Assembly: GCA_016704435.1 (NCBI GenBank)
Contig: JADJAB010000010.1
Location: 1 to 64,000 of the forward strand
From: Rhodobacter sp.
GTDB taxonomy: Bacteria > Pseudomonadota > Alphaproteobacteria > Rhodobacterales > Rhodobacteraceae
DNA length: 64,000 nucleotides
Direction of reading: 5' to 3'
Position 1 is the first letter of the stretch. Each line of letters starts with the position of its first letter. This document shows positions 1 through 9,821 of this stretch, piece after piece. The notes below the pieces were generated by a model that was not told the DNA's origin, did no database searches, and saw only the letters and a program-made list of their open reading frames with translations. Both the position numbers and the translations under genes were made by a program.

Positions 1-24
1 TTTCTGTCACGGGTGGTACCCAGG

Positions 25-689
25 ATGTTCCTTTTCAGCGCCGCCTGCATTATGTCGTTGCGTTGGTCTTTTCCGTCGCTGGCTGCGGCGGCCGCAGAGA
101 CCGAGCCGGTGACCGTGGTGGCCCTGGGCGACAGCTGACCGCGGGCTATGGGTTGGCGCCCGAAGAGGGCTGGTGCCGCCACCAGGAAAGCTGGCTTGGC
201 GGCGGGCGCCGATGTGGTGTGCGCAGAACGCGGGCGTCGGGCGATACCACGGCGGGCGGGCAGGCGCGGCTGGACTGGGCGCTGGGCCCCAGGACGGATG
301 CGCTGATCGTGACGCTGGGCGGCAATGACATGCTGCGCGGCTTGCCGCCCTCGGAAGCGCGGGCCAATCTGGATGCGATCCTGACCGGGGCCGAGGCGCG
401 CGGCCTGCCGGTCCTGCTGGTGGGCATGACCGCGCCGGGCAACTACGGCCCGGGTACAGGCTGCCCGGATTTCGACGCGATCTACCCCGAGCTTGCGGCG
501 CAACGCCACGCCCTGCTGGCGCCGGATTTCCTTTGACGGCTTTCGCGCCGCGAGAACGCGACATGGCGGACCCTCCAGCTTTGCGGGCTGGATGCAGGAT
601 GGTATCCACCCCGACGCGGAAGGTAGGGGCTGAAATCATCGGCGCTGGGGCCGCAGGTGCAGGAACTGCTGTCGCGGGTCGCGAACTAG
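25..689 (+). pseudogene. SGNH-family arylesterase (TesA-like), frameshifted
   Basis: An exported esterase of the TesA/arylesterase type, which hydrolyses aryl or acyl esters in the periplasm. The ATG at 25 opens a hydrophobic leader rich in alanine, followed by the block I sequence VVALGDS. One base is missing directly after GDS (near 134), so the expected TAGYGL is read in another frame. The block III sequence GGND (near 330) and the catalytic Asp/His motif DGIHPDAEG (598-624) are both present but in different frames, and the natural end ELLSRVAN-stop is at 687-689. At least four frame changes are needed (near 134, 180-235, 533 and 625). The family assignment is firm from the three blocks. 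Whether the gene is really dead or only badly sequenced cannot be told from the window. Confidence 0.75.
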
Positions 690-720
690 ACACGGGCTCC
701 AGCGCTTTCGGGGTCAGGGT

Positions 721-1358
721 TCAGTTGGCGGGAACGCCGGCTTCGAGGCTGGTAAACTCGGCCTCCAGTTCGATCTCGACGACGTCCGAGACGCCCATCG
801 TGGTGCCCGGCGCAGGGATGCCGAAGCCGATCCCGAAGTCGGAGCGGTTGAGGCTGCCGGTGGCGGAAAAGCCGATCGCGCCCCGGTCGGGTCCATCGGC
901 ATGGAGCCCCAGCCGCCGTTGCAGGTGACATGCCAGGGACCAGGCCGGGTGGCGCCATGCAGGGTCAGATCGCCGGTGACGTCGGCCGAGCGGTCGCCGG
1001 TCAGGGCGATGGCGGTGGAGGGGAAGGTGAGCTCGGGGAATTGGGCGGCATCCAGCAGGTCGGCGCCGGTGATCTTGGCGTTGAAGTCGAAGTCGGGGTC
1101 GGGGAAAGCGTTTCCACCGAGGCGGCCTTGATGGTTGCCGAAACCGTCATCGCCGCCGGGTTGGCCGGGTCGAAGGCCAGCGTCGCGGCAAGGTCGGTGA
1201 AGGGCGCCATATAGGTTGAAAAGCCCAGGTGGTTGACCTTGAACAGCAGGCGCGAATGGGCGCGCTCCAGCGTGTACTGCCCGGCGATGGGGGCGGGCAG
1301 GTCTTGCGCCATGGCAGGTAGCGGGGCAAGGCAGGTGGCAAAGACGAGGGCGCATCAT
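721..1358 (-). pseudogene. YceI-family periplasmic lipid-binding protein, frameshifted
   Basis: YceI proteins are small periplasmic lipocalin-like barrels that bind isoprenoid-type lipids. Reading leftward, the pieces MAQDLPAPIAGQYTLERAHS, FDFNAKITGADLLDAAQFPE, LTLHGATRP and EFTSLEAGVPAN-stop (stop 721-723) are the usual YceI landmarks in order. They lie in different frames, with breaks near 1110 and 900. A third break lies in the leader: the sequence before MAQD reads ALVFATCLAPLPA, a good signal peptide, but the ATG pair at 1353-1358 is out of frame with it. I therefore take 1358 as the probable start. The family is clear; the frame breaks match the pattern in the flanking genes and may be sequencing errors. 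Confidence 0.8.
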
Positions 1359-1460
1359 GGGGGCCTTTCGGTTAGCTGAGTGGCTAAGTATTATCGGATG
1401 GACGGCCTTGTCAAGCCGTGGCTAGGTTTGGCCGACGCCGGGGGCCGTCTCGGAGGCCAG

Positions 1461-2866
1461 ATGATGGCGGGCTTTGGGGACGATCTGACAGCGGTTGTGG
1501 GCGGGCAGGTGCCGCCGGGGACTAAGCACATGGCGGCGCGGTTACGCGCGACTGATGGGGAAGCGGCGGCGCTCCCGGCTTGCCGTGGTGCGGCCGGGTC
1601 AACCGCCGACGGCGTGCGAGGCTGGCGGCAGCAGCAGGGGTGGCGGTGGTGCCGGTCGGCGGCAACACCGGGCTGGTCGGCGGCACGATGACGCGAGGGC
1701 GGGCTGATGATCAGCCTGGAGCGGATGAGCCGCATCCGCGCCTTGCGGGCCGACGCGGGGCTGGTGATTGCCGAGGCGGGCGCGGTCCTGCAGCGTATCC
1801 ACGAGGCGGCGGAGGCCGAGGATCTGTACTTCCCGCTGTGGTTCGGGGCGCGCGGCTCGGCCATGCTGGGCGGCGCCTTGTCGACCAATGCGGGCGGGTC
1901 GAACGTCTTGCGCTATGGCAGCACGCGGGGGCTGTGCCTGGGGCTGGAGGTGGTGTTGGCCGATGGCCGGGTGCTGGACCTGATGAGTGCCCTGCACAAG
2001 GACAACTCGGGCTATGACCTCAAGCAGCTGTTCATCGGCGCCGAGGGGACGCTGGGGATCATCACCGCAGCGGTGATGAAGCTGGTGCCGAAGCCGCTGG
2101 CCTATGCCACCGCCTGCGTCGCGGCCCGGTCCCTGCCGCAGGCGTTGGGGCTGTTGAACCGGATGCAGGCGGCGACCGGCGGGCGGGTGGAAGCCTTCGA
2201 GTTCATGCCGCGCAGCTACTCCGAACGGCTGCGCGAAGTGCGCCCCGACCTGGGCCTGCCCTTTGCCGATATCCCGGAAGTGACGATCCTGATCGAGGCC
2301 GCAACGACGGTGGCCGAGGAAGCGGCACCCGCCCGACGGGGCGGTGCCTCTGGTCGAGCCGGCTGGAGACGGTGCTGGGCACAATGCTGGACGAAGGGCT
2401 GATCGACGACGCGGTGGTGGCCCGCAGCGAGGCGCAGCGCGGCACGATGTGGGCGCGGCGCGAGGCGGCGGCGGAAATTACGGTGGGGCTGGAGCCGGTG
2501 GTGGATTTCGACGTCTGCCTGCCGCTGGACCGTGTCGACGCTTTCCTGACCGGAGCCGAGGCCCGGCTTTCGGCGCTGGACCCCGGTTTCCGCACCTTGA
2601 CGGTGGCGCATCTGGGCGACGGCAACCTGCATTTCAGCGTCTTCCCCAGCCGCGACGATGCGGGCCTGAACGATGCGTTGATGGAGGCGGTGGAGGATGT
2701 AGTGCAGGAGCTGGGCGGCAGTTTCAGCGCCGAACATGGCATCGGCCTGTCCAAGCTGCCTTCGATGCGGCGGCGCAAGGATCCGGTCGCGCTGGAGGTG
2801 ATGCTGGCGGTGAAGGCGGCGCTGGACCCGGCCGGGCTGATGAACCCGGGCAAGGTCATTCCCTGA
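1461..2866 (+). pseudogene. FAD-linked 2-hydroxyacid dehydrogenase (GlcD / D-2-hydroxyglutarate dehydrogenase type), frameshifted
   Basis: A flavoprotein that oxidises a 2-hydroxyacid (D-lactate, glycolate or D-2-hydroxyglutarate) to the 2-oxoacid. The ATG at 1461 follows a GGAGG ribosome site. The FAD-binding PCMH domain shows VPVGGNTGLVGG (near 1646-1682), STNAGGSNVLRYG and IGAEGTLGIITAAV. The C-terminal FAD-oxidase domain shows the metal/substrate motif HLGDGNLHFSVF (near 2620-2650) and EHGIGLSKLPSMRRRKDP. Frame changes are needed near 1520-1690 (at least two) and near 2335, where the N- and C-terminal domains are read in different frames. It converges on the ferredoxin gene at 2878 with an 11-base gap. 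The substrate cannot be assigned from sequence alone. Confidence 0.85.
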
Positions 2867-2877
2867 CCGCCGTGCCG

Positions 2878-3191
2878 TCAGGGCACGTCGATGAAGATGG
2901 TGTCGCCTTCGACCTTCACCGCAAAGGTGCGCAGGGCGACGCAGACCGGCGCACGCTTCGCCTCGCCGGTGCGGTAGTCGAACTGGCCGTTGTGCTTGGG
3001 GCATTCGATCAGGTGGCCCATGACCAACCCGTCGCAGAGATGCACCTGTTCATGGGTGCAAAGGCCGGCGGTGGCGAAGAAAGCACCCTCGGGCGCGTGG
3101 TAGATCGCATAGGTGGCACCGTCGTGGTCCCCCAGCGGATCAGGTCTTCCTCGTCGATATCGGTGGTGGCGCAGGCGGCGGTCCAGGGCAT
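2878..3191 (-). pseudogene. MocE-type Rieske [2Fe-2S] ferredoxin, one frameshift
   Basis: A small Rieske ferredoxin of the MocE/naphthalene-dioxygenase ferredoxin group, which passes electrons to a Rieske oxygenase in the cytoplasm. Both cluster motifs are present: CTHEQVHLCDG supplies Cys-X-His, and ECPKHNGQFD supplies Cys-X2-His. I chose the ATG at 3191 (MPWTAACATTDIDEEDL) because AGGA lies five bases before it. The first 18 codons are out of frame with the rest; the break is in a run of five C on the plus strand (3126-3130), so RW and DHDGATYAIYH do not join. With the frame restored the protein is about 105 residues, normal for the family. A Rieske oxygenase alpha subunit lies far away at 54019, and no reductase is adjacent. 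Confidence 0.85.
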
Positions 3192-3368
3192 TGTGGTCCT
3201 CATCAGATGGAGTAAGAGCCGGGCATCGACCCGCCCCTGACTCCGGTGAGCCTAGAGGATTGCCCACCGGTCCCGCAATGCCCGGAGCGGTCGTCGATGC
3301 ACGTGATGCGCGCCTCATGCAGGGCGCCTGTCAAAGGAGTGCACGAAGGGCATCGGCGCGGTCTGCGG

Positions 3369-5474
3369 TCAGTTTGCCGGCCGGGTCCGCACTTCCATCT
3401 GCAGGATCACCGGGGCCGGGCCGGCATCTTCGCCGCCGCCCGACAGTGGCACCGCACCGCGCGTCGTCTCGCCGAAACCGGCCTCGGCCAGAAGCCCGCC
3501 GATGCCGCCACCGCCCAGCGTCCGCGCCTTTTCGCCATCTGCATCGTCACCGATGCTGCGCGACATCTCCAGCGGGTCCTGCGCCAGGAAGGACAGGTTC
3601 TCGACCGGGGTCTTCGGCTTGGCCGGGGTGACCACCACGATCATCCGCTCCGCGCCCAGCGACGGCCCGCCGATGGCGAAAAGCCCGCGTTTCAACTCGT
3701 CGCCCGGCTGCAGCCGTTCGGCCGCCCAATGGGTGATCGAGTAATCCGCGCCGACGTAGAGCACGTTCACGTCGACCGGCTGGTCGGAGTTGTTCTTTGC
3801 CAGCACATGCACTTCGTCATCGGGCAGCAGCGTCGGCACCGGTGAAGACCAGGGGCTTCAGCGTGCGGTCCTCGGGCGTGCGGGTCAGCATCGCCACCTC
3901 GACATCAAGCCCGCCATCGCCGCCCACCGCGCCGCCCAGCTTCATCAGGTTCAGCGCCCGCGCCATCGCCGTCAGCGTGTCGCCCAGCACGATGGCCAGT
4001 TCCGCCCCGTCCTTGTCGGCGGTCGAGACCGAAGGCGTGGTCGCCAGATCTTCGGCCAGCCCGGTTGCGGGCAGCACCCAGATCGCATCGGGGCGCGGGC
4101 TGCCCTCGATCACCGCCAGCCGCAGGTCGGCCTCGGCCCCGAGGGCAACGAAGACCAGCCGCGCCCGCCGCCTCTTGCAGGCGTCCAGCGAGGCCAGCAG
4201 CGCATCCGGCGGGGCGGTGCCCGGCGCGGGCAGGGCGACGGTCAGGGTGAAATCAACCGCATCGTCCAGCTTGCGCAGGATCAGGCCTTGGGCAGTTCCT
4301 CCGGCAGCGCCTTTTCGGCGCCCTCCTTGGCGATGGCCGTCGAGAACGTGTCCACCGAGGTGATCGTCACATAGCCCAGCGCCTGATCGGTGCCGTCGGC
4401 CGCCGTGGCCATCACCGCCAGCGTGGCCCCTTCGGAAAGACCGTGCAATTCGCCGGCCGGGATGGTGAAGACGCCATCGGTGACGGTGGCCTGCCATTGG
4501 TCCACCGGTTCGCCGCCGATCCCGGAAAAGGCGACATCGTCCAGATCGCCCTCGAACAGCGGGGTGGTCTTGGCCAGATTGCTCACCGCGTATTTCCGCA
4601 GCACCTCTTCGCCGATCTGGCCGTAAGTGGCGCCGGGATGTTCGGCGATGGTTTCCATCAGCGTATAGGTGAAGACGCCATGCGGCTTGCGGTCGGGCTT
4701 GCCCTTGGGCAGCTTTTTCTCCGGCGTGACCTCGTTGGTCTGGGCGGCGAAGAAGGCGACGTAACTGCCGTCGGCCTCGCCCACGTCCACCGGCACTTCG
4801 GGCGCCGCGCGCGGGTCGTCACCGACGCCGCGGCTGACCACCTTGTCCAGCGCCGCGTCGTCGATGCCGAGGACCGATGGGTCCAGCTGGCGCATCCGCA
4901 CGTCGTCATCGCCGGCATCGGCAGCGCGGGTGGCGGTGCCGGAGTGGCAGCTGTCGAACACCACCCAGACATCGGCGCCCTTGGCGCGCAGCCCGTCGAT
5001 CAGCGCGCCGATCTCGTCATCGACCAGTGCGTTCTCGACCGCGCCGACGCTGTCGTTCCACTTGCCGATATCGACCGGCAGGAACAATTCGTCCAGACCG
5101 TCCAGCTCGCTGTCGGGATCCAGCGCGGGGGCCTGGGTGCCGTGGCCGGAGAAATGCAGATAGATGAAATCGCCTGGCTGGGCCTTTTCGGTCAGATCGG
5201 CAAAAGCGGCGCGAATGGCGGCCAGCGTGGCCGGCTCCACCCCCTCGACACCATCGGTCAGCATGGTCACGTTTTCCGCCGCGAAGGGCACCGGCGCTTC
5301 GGTCGTCAGATAGTCGCGCACCAGCTGCACGTCGTTCGCCGGGCCGTTCAGCCACCAGCGTTCGTCGAGGTTGCGGTATTCGTTGGCGCCGACCAGCAGG
5401 GCGTAATTCTCGCGTGCGGCGGCGGGCAGGGCGCAGAGCGCCAGGGCGGAGGACAGCAGGAAATTGCGCAGCAT
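3369..5474 (-). pseudogene. Exported caspase-fold cysteine protease (peptidase C14), first copy, frameshifted
   Basis: A caspase/metacaspase-type protease predicted to be exported. The ATG at 5474 has GAGGA overlapping the previous stop, and a signal peptide (residues 1-20, LALCALPAAA then RENY). The catalytic dyad is visible: His111 in LHFSGHGTQ and Cys176 in VFDSCHSGT, with the usual early GANEYRNL and late HGVFTYTL segments. The frame breaks near 4285 (after ALPEELPKA) and near 3835. Joined, the pieces make about 700 residues. The last part (3369-3839, containing NNSDQPVDVNVLYVGAD) is beta-rich and resembles the C-terminus of the second caspase gene at 9822 (NTSGKAQDVSVLYFSTDFS), so both share one architecture. 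It lies 8 bases after the LLTN-protein gene at 5483, probably in one transcript with it. Substrate unknown. Confidence 0.85.
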
Positions 5475-5482
5475 CGTAATCC

Positions 5483-6070
5483 TCAATTGGTCAGAAGGGC
5501 ATAGTCGGCGGGCAGGGCGCCCGCGTTCTCGATCACCAGAATGAATTCGCCATCGGTTGCCGGGGTCCAGCCGCAATAGGCGATGTGGCTCTTGTCGGCG
5601 TCAGTGCAGACGACATGGCCCCCGGCGTCAAGCACTGTCAGGTTCAGATCGACGCCGGGCGGGGCCTCGACATAGACCTCGGCATATTCACCACCGCGAA
5701 ATTCCATTGCCGGGCGGGTGTCGCTTGCGCCTGCCGCAAGGACGGACAGGTGCTGGATCGCGCCGGAGATCACGCCCTTTGCCGTTTCCGCCCTTATGTC
5801 CCCGATCAGCTCCAGCAGGGCTGCATCTCCGGCGGCCAGCGTCTCGGCCTCGGCCAGCATCGCCTGCCAGTCCAGCGGCAGGTCTGCCGACAGGCCCGCC
5901 TCCTTGCGCAGCTTTGCGGCTGTGGCGACGACCAGAGCGTCGCGATCTTCCCGGCCAAGATCGTAGAGCCGGGCGGAGATCTCGGCCAGCTTCAGCGGCC
6001 CGGCCGCTTCGGCGCCTGCGGGCAGGGCCGTCAGGGCAAAGAGGGCTGCGATGCATTTCACAAGGGCCAT
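5483..6070 (-). CDS. Exported protein of unknown function, LLTN family member 1
   Basis: I do not recognise a named family. The 195-residue product has a signal peptide (FALTALPAGAEA) and a helical N-terminal half with a DLGREDRDALVVATAAKLRK segment. The C-terminal domain is predicted to be a small beta-sandwich, perhaps like bacterial pre-peptidase C-terminal domains. Its end, VDLNLTVLDAGGHVVC-X10-C...YALLTN, is shared with the genes at 14154 and 15098: two cysteines ten residues apart, and a terminal LLTN. It is transcribed away from the HtrA-like protease at 6239 and sits directly upstream of caspase gene 1. AAGGAG lies about 14 bases before the ATG. The role is not known; the repeated pairing with exported proteases suggests a substrate, chaperone or inhibitor (inference). 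Confidence 0.8.
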   Translation of the reverse strand: MALVKCIAALFALTALPAGAEAAGPLKLAEISARLYDLGREDRDALVVATAAKLRKEAGLSADLPLDWQAMLAEAETLAAGDAALLELIGDIRAETAKGVISGAIQHLSVLAAGASDTRPAMEFRGGEYAEVYVEAPPGVDLNLTVLDAGGHVVCTDADKSHIAYCGWTPATDGEFILVIENAGALPADYALLTN

Positions 6071-6144
6071 GGCGGGTTTCCGTCTCCTTCAGGTTGGGCC
6101 AAGGATGCGGCGCGACGAGAGGTCTGTAAACGCACAATCTTTTC

Positions 6145-6161
6145 ATGAACGTCTTTGTCAT
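6145..6161. promoter_or_regulatory. Candidate operator, copy 1 (divergent promoter region)
   Basis: Read on the minus strand this is ATGACAAAGACGTTCAT, a 17-bp near-palindrome (outer arms CATGA/TCATG when extended one base each side). It lies 75 bases before the LLTN gene 1 start and 78 bases before the HtrA-like start, so it could serve both directions. It matches the sites at 9746 and 15062 in the pattern RTGACAAA-N5-KTCAY. A TATCTT hexamer at 6185-6190 could be the -10 element for the rightward gene. Binding by the response regulator encoded at 7640 is inference. Confidence 0.5.
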
Positions 6162-6238
6162 GTGACCGCATTTCGGGGCGGGCGTATCTTGGCATCCAGG
6201 GGCAGAACCCGGGGCAGGACCCAAGGAACCGAGATAAA

Positions 6239-7630
6239 ATGATTTCGAAGACAATGACGATCCGCGCCGCCCGCAAGGGTGTGACGCAATGGATGATGGC
6301 GGCGCTGGCGGGGCTGGTGCTGGCGATGACTCTGGTCCTGGCGCTGGCACAGTCCGCGTGGGCCGATACGGCGGCGCTGGATGGCGCGATGGACGCGGTG
6401 CTGACGGTGCGCACCAATGATGCCGAGGATCGTTTCCTCGGCTCGGCCTTTCTGTGGGGCGAGGTGGCCGAGGTTGCGGTGACCAATGCCCATGTCGTTG
6501 GCGATGCCGAAGAGGTGCGCCTGGTGGATCGCCACGGAAATGAAGAGGTGGGTCTTGTGATCGCCCGCGACAGCGTTCGCGACGTGGCGGTGATCTCGCT
6601 GGCGCCGCGCGCCGATGGCAGCACCCGCCGCGGGCTGGTGGCCGCGACCGATGTGGCCGGGCTGGGGCTGGAGGTCTTTGCCCTGGGCGCCCCCCTGGGG
6701 ATCGAGTTCACCCTGACCGAGGGGCTGATCTCGGCCACCGCGCGGCAGGTGGAAATCGCCGTGCCGATCCGCATGCTGCAGCATGACGCGGCGGTGAACC
6801 CCGGCTCGTCCGGCGGACCGCTGGTCGATGCCGAGGGCCGGCTGGTGGGCATGAACAGCCAGATCGCCGATGGCAGCCGGATGTTCGTGGGCATCGCCTA
6901 TGCGATCCCGGTGGCCGACCTCGACCGTATCGTGACCGGGCTGATCGAGGAAACCCTGCTGCCCTTTCCTGCGCTGGGCCTGCAGGCCCGTCCGGTCGAC
7001 CGCAAGGTCGCCGCGATGCTGGAGCTGGAGCCGCACGGGCTTCTGGTCGACGGCGTCAAGGGCGGCGGGCTGGCGGCCGCGGCTGGCCTGAAGCCGGGCG
7101 ATGTGATCGTGGCCGTCAACGGCACCGATCTGGTGCAACCTGGCGACCTGGCCTTTCTGATCGAAGCCGCGCAGGCCGAAGGCGAAGCCAGCCTGACCGT
7201 CCTGCGCGATGGCACGCAACAGGATCTGATCCTGCCCTTCGCGCTGGCCGAGGCGGACGAAACCGCCACCCTGGGCATCAAGATCCGCGACATCGACCTG
7301 ACCACCAGCGGCCCCGAGCGCATCACCAGCTACCGGCTGGCCGCGCTGGGCGTGATGCTGGGCGATGATGGCCGGGTCAAGGAGGTGACCGAGAACTCTC
7401 CCGGCCTCTTCGCGGGTCTTGCGCGGGGCGACCGCATCCTGGCGGTGAACGGCCAGACGGTCGATGCCGCCGCGCTGGAAGCGCTGGAGATCACCGAAGC
7501 CACCATGTTGCTGGTCGAAGCCCCCGGTGGCGGCACGCGGCACATCTTCATCGACCCATGGGGCGATGCCGGTGGCGTTCGCCCGGTCGGCGGCGCGAAT
7601 GTGCTTGACCCGGCGGTCGTGGTGTTCTGA
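6239..7630 (+). CDS. HtrA/Deg-like serine protease with C-terminal PDZ region
   Basis: An exported or membrane-anchored trypsin-fold protease of the Deg/HtrA type. The ATG at 6239 follows AAGGAA. Residues 19-42 form a hydrophobic signal or anchor ending SAWA. The catalytic triad is His85 (VTNAHVVG), Asp115 (SVRDVAVIS) and Ser191 (NPGSSGGPL). Two PDZ-like regions follow (about residues 250-340, GLAAAAGLKPGDVIVAVNG, and 365-450, GLFAGLARGDRILAVNG). The tail ends DPAVVVF, hydrophobic like a PDZ-ligand terminus. It begins a rightward run continuing, 9 bases later, into the response regulator and histidine kinase. Such proteases commonly cut misfolded or regulatory envelope proteins; here the neighbours (two caspases, another serine protease) point to a dedicated proteolytic pathway. 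Length (463 residues) is normal for the family. Confidence 0.9.
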   Translation: MISKTMTIRAARKGVTQWMMAALAGLVLAMTLVLALAQSAWADTAALDGAMDAVLTVRTNDAEDRFLGSAFLWGEVAEVAVTNAHVVGDAEEVRLVDRHGNEEVGLVIARDSVRDVAVISLAPRADGSTRRGLVAATDVAGLGLEVFALGAPLGIEFTLTEGLISATARQVEIAVPIRMLQHDAAVNPGSSGGPLVDAEGRLVGMNSQIADGSRMFVGIAYAIPVADLDRIVTGLIEETLLPFPALGLQARPVDRKVAAMLELEPHGLLVDGVKGGGLAAAAGLKPGDVIVAVNGTDLVQPGDLAFLIEAAQAEGEASLTVLRDGTQQDLILPFALAEADETATLGIKIRDIDLTTSGPERITSYRLAALGVMLGDDGRVKEVTENSPGLFAGLARGDRILAVNGQTVDAAALEALEITEATMLLVEAPGGGTRHIFIDPWGDAGGVRPVGGANVLDPAVVVF

Positions 7631-7639
7631 TCCTTCGCC

Positions 7640-8371
7640 ATGACCGAAGCCCAGTCCCCCTCCCGCCCCGAGCGCATCCTTATCGTCGAGGATGATCCCG
7701 AAACCGCCGCCGCCGTGGCCGCCGTGGTCCGCGACCTTGGCTGCGAGCCGGTGCACCACGACACGCTCGAGGCCGGCATCGCCGCTGCGACCTCGGGCGA
7801 TTTCCGGGTGATCGTGCTGGATCGCATGCTGCCCGGCGGCGACGGGGTCGAGGCGATGGCACGGATCAAGGCCGGCGGCTCGGGCGCGCTGATCCTGGTC
7901 TTGTCGGCGCTGGGCCGCGCCGCGCAGCGGGTCGAGGGGCTGGAGAAGGGCGCCGACGACTACCTGCCCAAACCGTTCGAGCCCGAGGAATTGCGCGCCC
8001 GCCTGCGCGCGCTTCTGCGCCGAGGCACCATCCAGGTGCTGGACAACGACCTGCTGGCCTTCGGCGATCTGGAAATCCGCATGAAGGCGCGCACCGTGCA
8101 TGTCAAGCTGACCCATGTCGCCGTCAGCCCCAAGGAATTCGAACTGATCACCTATTTCGCCCGCAACGCCGGCCAGATCGTGACCCGGATGCAGCTTCTG
8201 GAGAACGTCTGGCACCTGCATTTCGACCCCGGCACCAATGTCGTCGACGTGCATGTCGGCCGCCTGCGCCGCAAGCTGGAAGAAGCCGGCAGCCCTGCCA
8301 TCCAGACGGCGCGGGGCGAAGGCTATATCTTCGCGCCCTTGCCCGTGACCAGCACCGGGGATGCCGGGTGA
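7640..8371 (+). CDS. OmpR/QseB-family response regulator
   Basis: A two-component transcriptional regulator of 243 residues. The receiver domain (about 11-125) has the acidic pair EDD at 18-19, the phospho-acceptor Asp61 (IVLDRMLPGGDG) and the conserved Lys111 (YLPKPF). The C-terminal winged-helix DNA-binding domain (about 138-235) shows SPKEFELITYFARNAGQIVT and VVDVHVGRLRRKL, typical of the OmpR class. It starts 9 bases after the HtrA-like protease and its stop overlaps the kinase start (GTGA), so the three are probably co-transcribed. It is the only DNA-binding protein in the protease island, so it is the obvious candidate to bind the shared 17-bp sites at 6145, 9746 and 15062, although that is inference. 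Confidence 0.95.
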   Translation: MTEAQSPSRPERILIVEDDPETAAAVAAVVRDLGCEPVHHDTLEAGIAAATSGDFRVIVLDRMLPGGDGVEAMARIKAGGSGALILVLSALGRAAQRVEGLEKGADDYLPKPFEPEELRARLRALLRRGTIQVLDNDLLAFGDLEIRMKARTVHVKLTHVAVSPKEFELITYFARNAGQIVTRMQLLENVWHLHFDPGTNVVDVHVGRLRRKLEEAGSPAIQTARGEGYIFAPLPVTSTGDAG

Positions 8372-9749
8372 AGCCGGGGCGGCCCCGCGACGAGCGCCCC
8401 TGGAAGGCCCGCGCGACCTGGCGGCTGGCGGCGGCGATGGCGGCGGCGGTGGTGGTGCTGGCAATGCTGGCGATGGGGCTGCAATACCGGCTGGTGGAAA
8501 CCCGCCTGACCGAAGGCCAGCGCGCCCTTCTCAGCGCCGATCTGGACGGGTTCGCCGCGCTTTACGACCAGCGCCGCATCATCGCCCTGCGCGAGGCGAT
8601 CGATTGGCGCGCGGCCGCGTCCGGCGGGACCGAGATGCTGCTGCTGCAGGACCGGCAGGGCCGGGTGCTGGCCGGAACGCTGGAAGCCTGGCCCGAGGGG
8701 CTGGCAACCTCGGGACAGGGCTTTACGGTGGATCCGGCGCAAGAAGTGCAGCGCGATGGCAGCCGCTGGCTGGTGGTCGCGCGCGAATTGCCGGGCGGTT
8801 TTCCGCTGCTGGTCGGGCGGTCACTTCAGCCGGTGGATGATACGCTGGCGGCTTTGCGGCGGGGGATGCTGGGGCTTCTGGCGGGGGTGCTGGCAGCGGC
8901 GGCGGTGACTGGCTGGCTGGCCGCAAACTGGGTAATGCGCCGGATCGGACGGGTCAATGCGCTGGCCGACCGGGTGGCGGCGGGCGATCTGGCGGCGCGC
9001 TTGCCGGGGCCGCGCGCACCGGATGAATTCGGCCTGCTGGAAACCCATGTCCACGCCATGCTGGACCGGATCGAGAACCTCAACCGCGCCACCCATCACC
9101 TGTCGGACACCATCGCGCATGAGTTGCGCACGCCCTTGAACCGGATGCTGCAGCGGATTTCGCGGATCGAGGGTCAAGAGGCCGAGGTCGAGGCCCTGAA
9201 ATCCGAGATGCGCGGGCCATCCGCATGTTCGATTCGCTTTTCGACATCAGCCGGGCCGAGGCCGATCAGGGCTTTGGTGGCGGGCTGGTGCCGGTGGACC
9301 TGTCGGCCGTGGCGAGCGAGATGTGGGAGCTGTATGAGCCTTTGGCCGAGGACAAGGGCCTGTTCTGTTCGGCCGAGGTCGCGCCGGGGCTGTCGGTGCT
9401 GGGCGACCGCAACCTGATCGCGCAGGGGCTGGCGAACCTGCTGGACAACGCGATCAAGTATTGCGCGGCGGGCGATACGCTGGCGCTGTCGCTGACCAGC
9501 ACGGGCGACCGGCACCTCTTGCGGCTGGCCGATGGCGGGCCGGGCCTGCCCGAGGAACTGCGCGACGAGGCTTTCGACCGCTTCACCCGCGCCGACCGCG
9601 ACCGCGCGCGCGGCATCAAGGGGCATGGCCTGGGCCTTGCGCTGGTGCGCGCCATTGCCGCCCGCCACGGGGCGCGGCTGACCCTTCCGGTCGTGGCCAA
9701 AGGCCTGACCGTCGAGATCGCCTGGCCTGCCCTTGACCCCACCGGGTGA
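8368..9749 (+). pseudogene. Membrane sensor histidine kinase, one frameshift
   Basis: The partner kinase of the regulator at 7640; its GTG start overlaps that gene's stop. Two membrane helices (about residues 20-40 and 165-188) flank a periplasmic sensor region of about 125 residues with no recognised fold, followed by a HAMP linker (RVNALADRVAAGDLAARLPG). The phospho-acceptor is His251 (IAHELRTPLNR). The frame breaks near 9213, where EMR should join AIRMFDSLFDISRAEADQG; one G/C is missing. The catalytic domain continues in the next frame with the N box (NLLDNAIKY), G1 (DGGPGLP) and G2 (GHGLGLAL). With the break repaired this is a complete HisKA-type kinase of about 460 residues. Its stop codon lies inside the operator-like site at 9746. 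Confidence 0.9.
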
Positions 9750-9762
9750 CAAATGCCGTCAC
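9746..9762. promoter_or_regulatory. Candidate operator, copy 2 (before caspase gene 2)
   Basis: GTGACAAATGCCGTCAC is a 17-bp inverted repeat with perfect five-base arms (GTGAC/GTCAC). It shares its first nine bases with the site at 15062. It overlaps the stop codon of the histidine kinase gene and lies 60 bases before the caspase start at 9822. Together with copies 1 and 3 it defines the pattern RTGACAAA-N5-KTCAY. It is probably a regulator binding site for the caspase-protease transcript (inference). Confidence 0.55.
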
Positions 9763-9787
9763 ATGGCGGCGCCGGGCATCTGCTGCC

Positions 9788-9815
9788 TTGTGCGATACCG
9801 CCGCCCCGCTATCTT
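9788..9815 (+). promoter_or_regulatory. Candidate promoter of caspase gene 2
   Basis: TTGTGC (9788-9793) and TATCTT (9810-9815) are separated by 16 bases. The -10-like hexamer ends only six bases before the ATG at 9822 and no ribosome site is visible before that ATG, so transcription from here would give a leaderless mRNA. The same TATCTTGGC string occurs upstream of the HtrA-like gene (6185-6193). Weak evidence; no transcription data. Confidence 0.3.
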
Positions 9816-9821
9816 GGCGCC

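Noticed and set aside
6158..8464. A 768-codon open frame on the minus strand antisense to the HtrA-like and response regulator genes
   Set aside because: It is a by-product of GC-rich codon usage: no recognisable domains, His/Gln/Arg-rich composition, and it opposes two genes with clear motifs.
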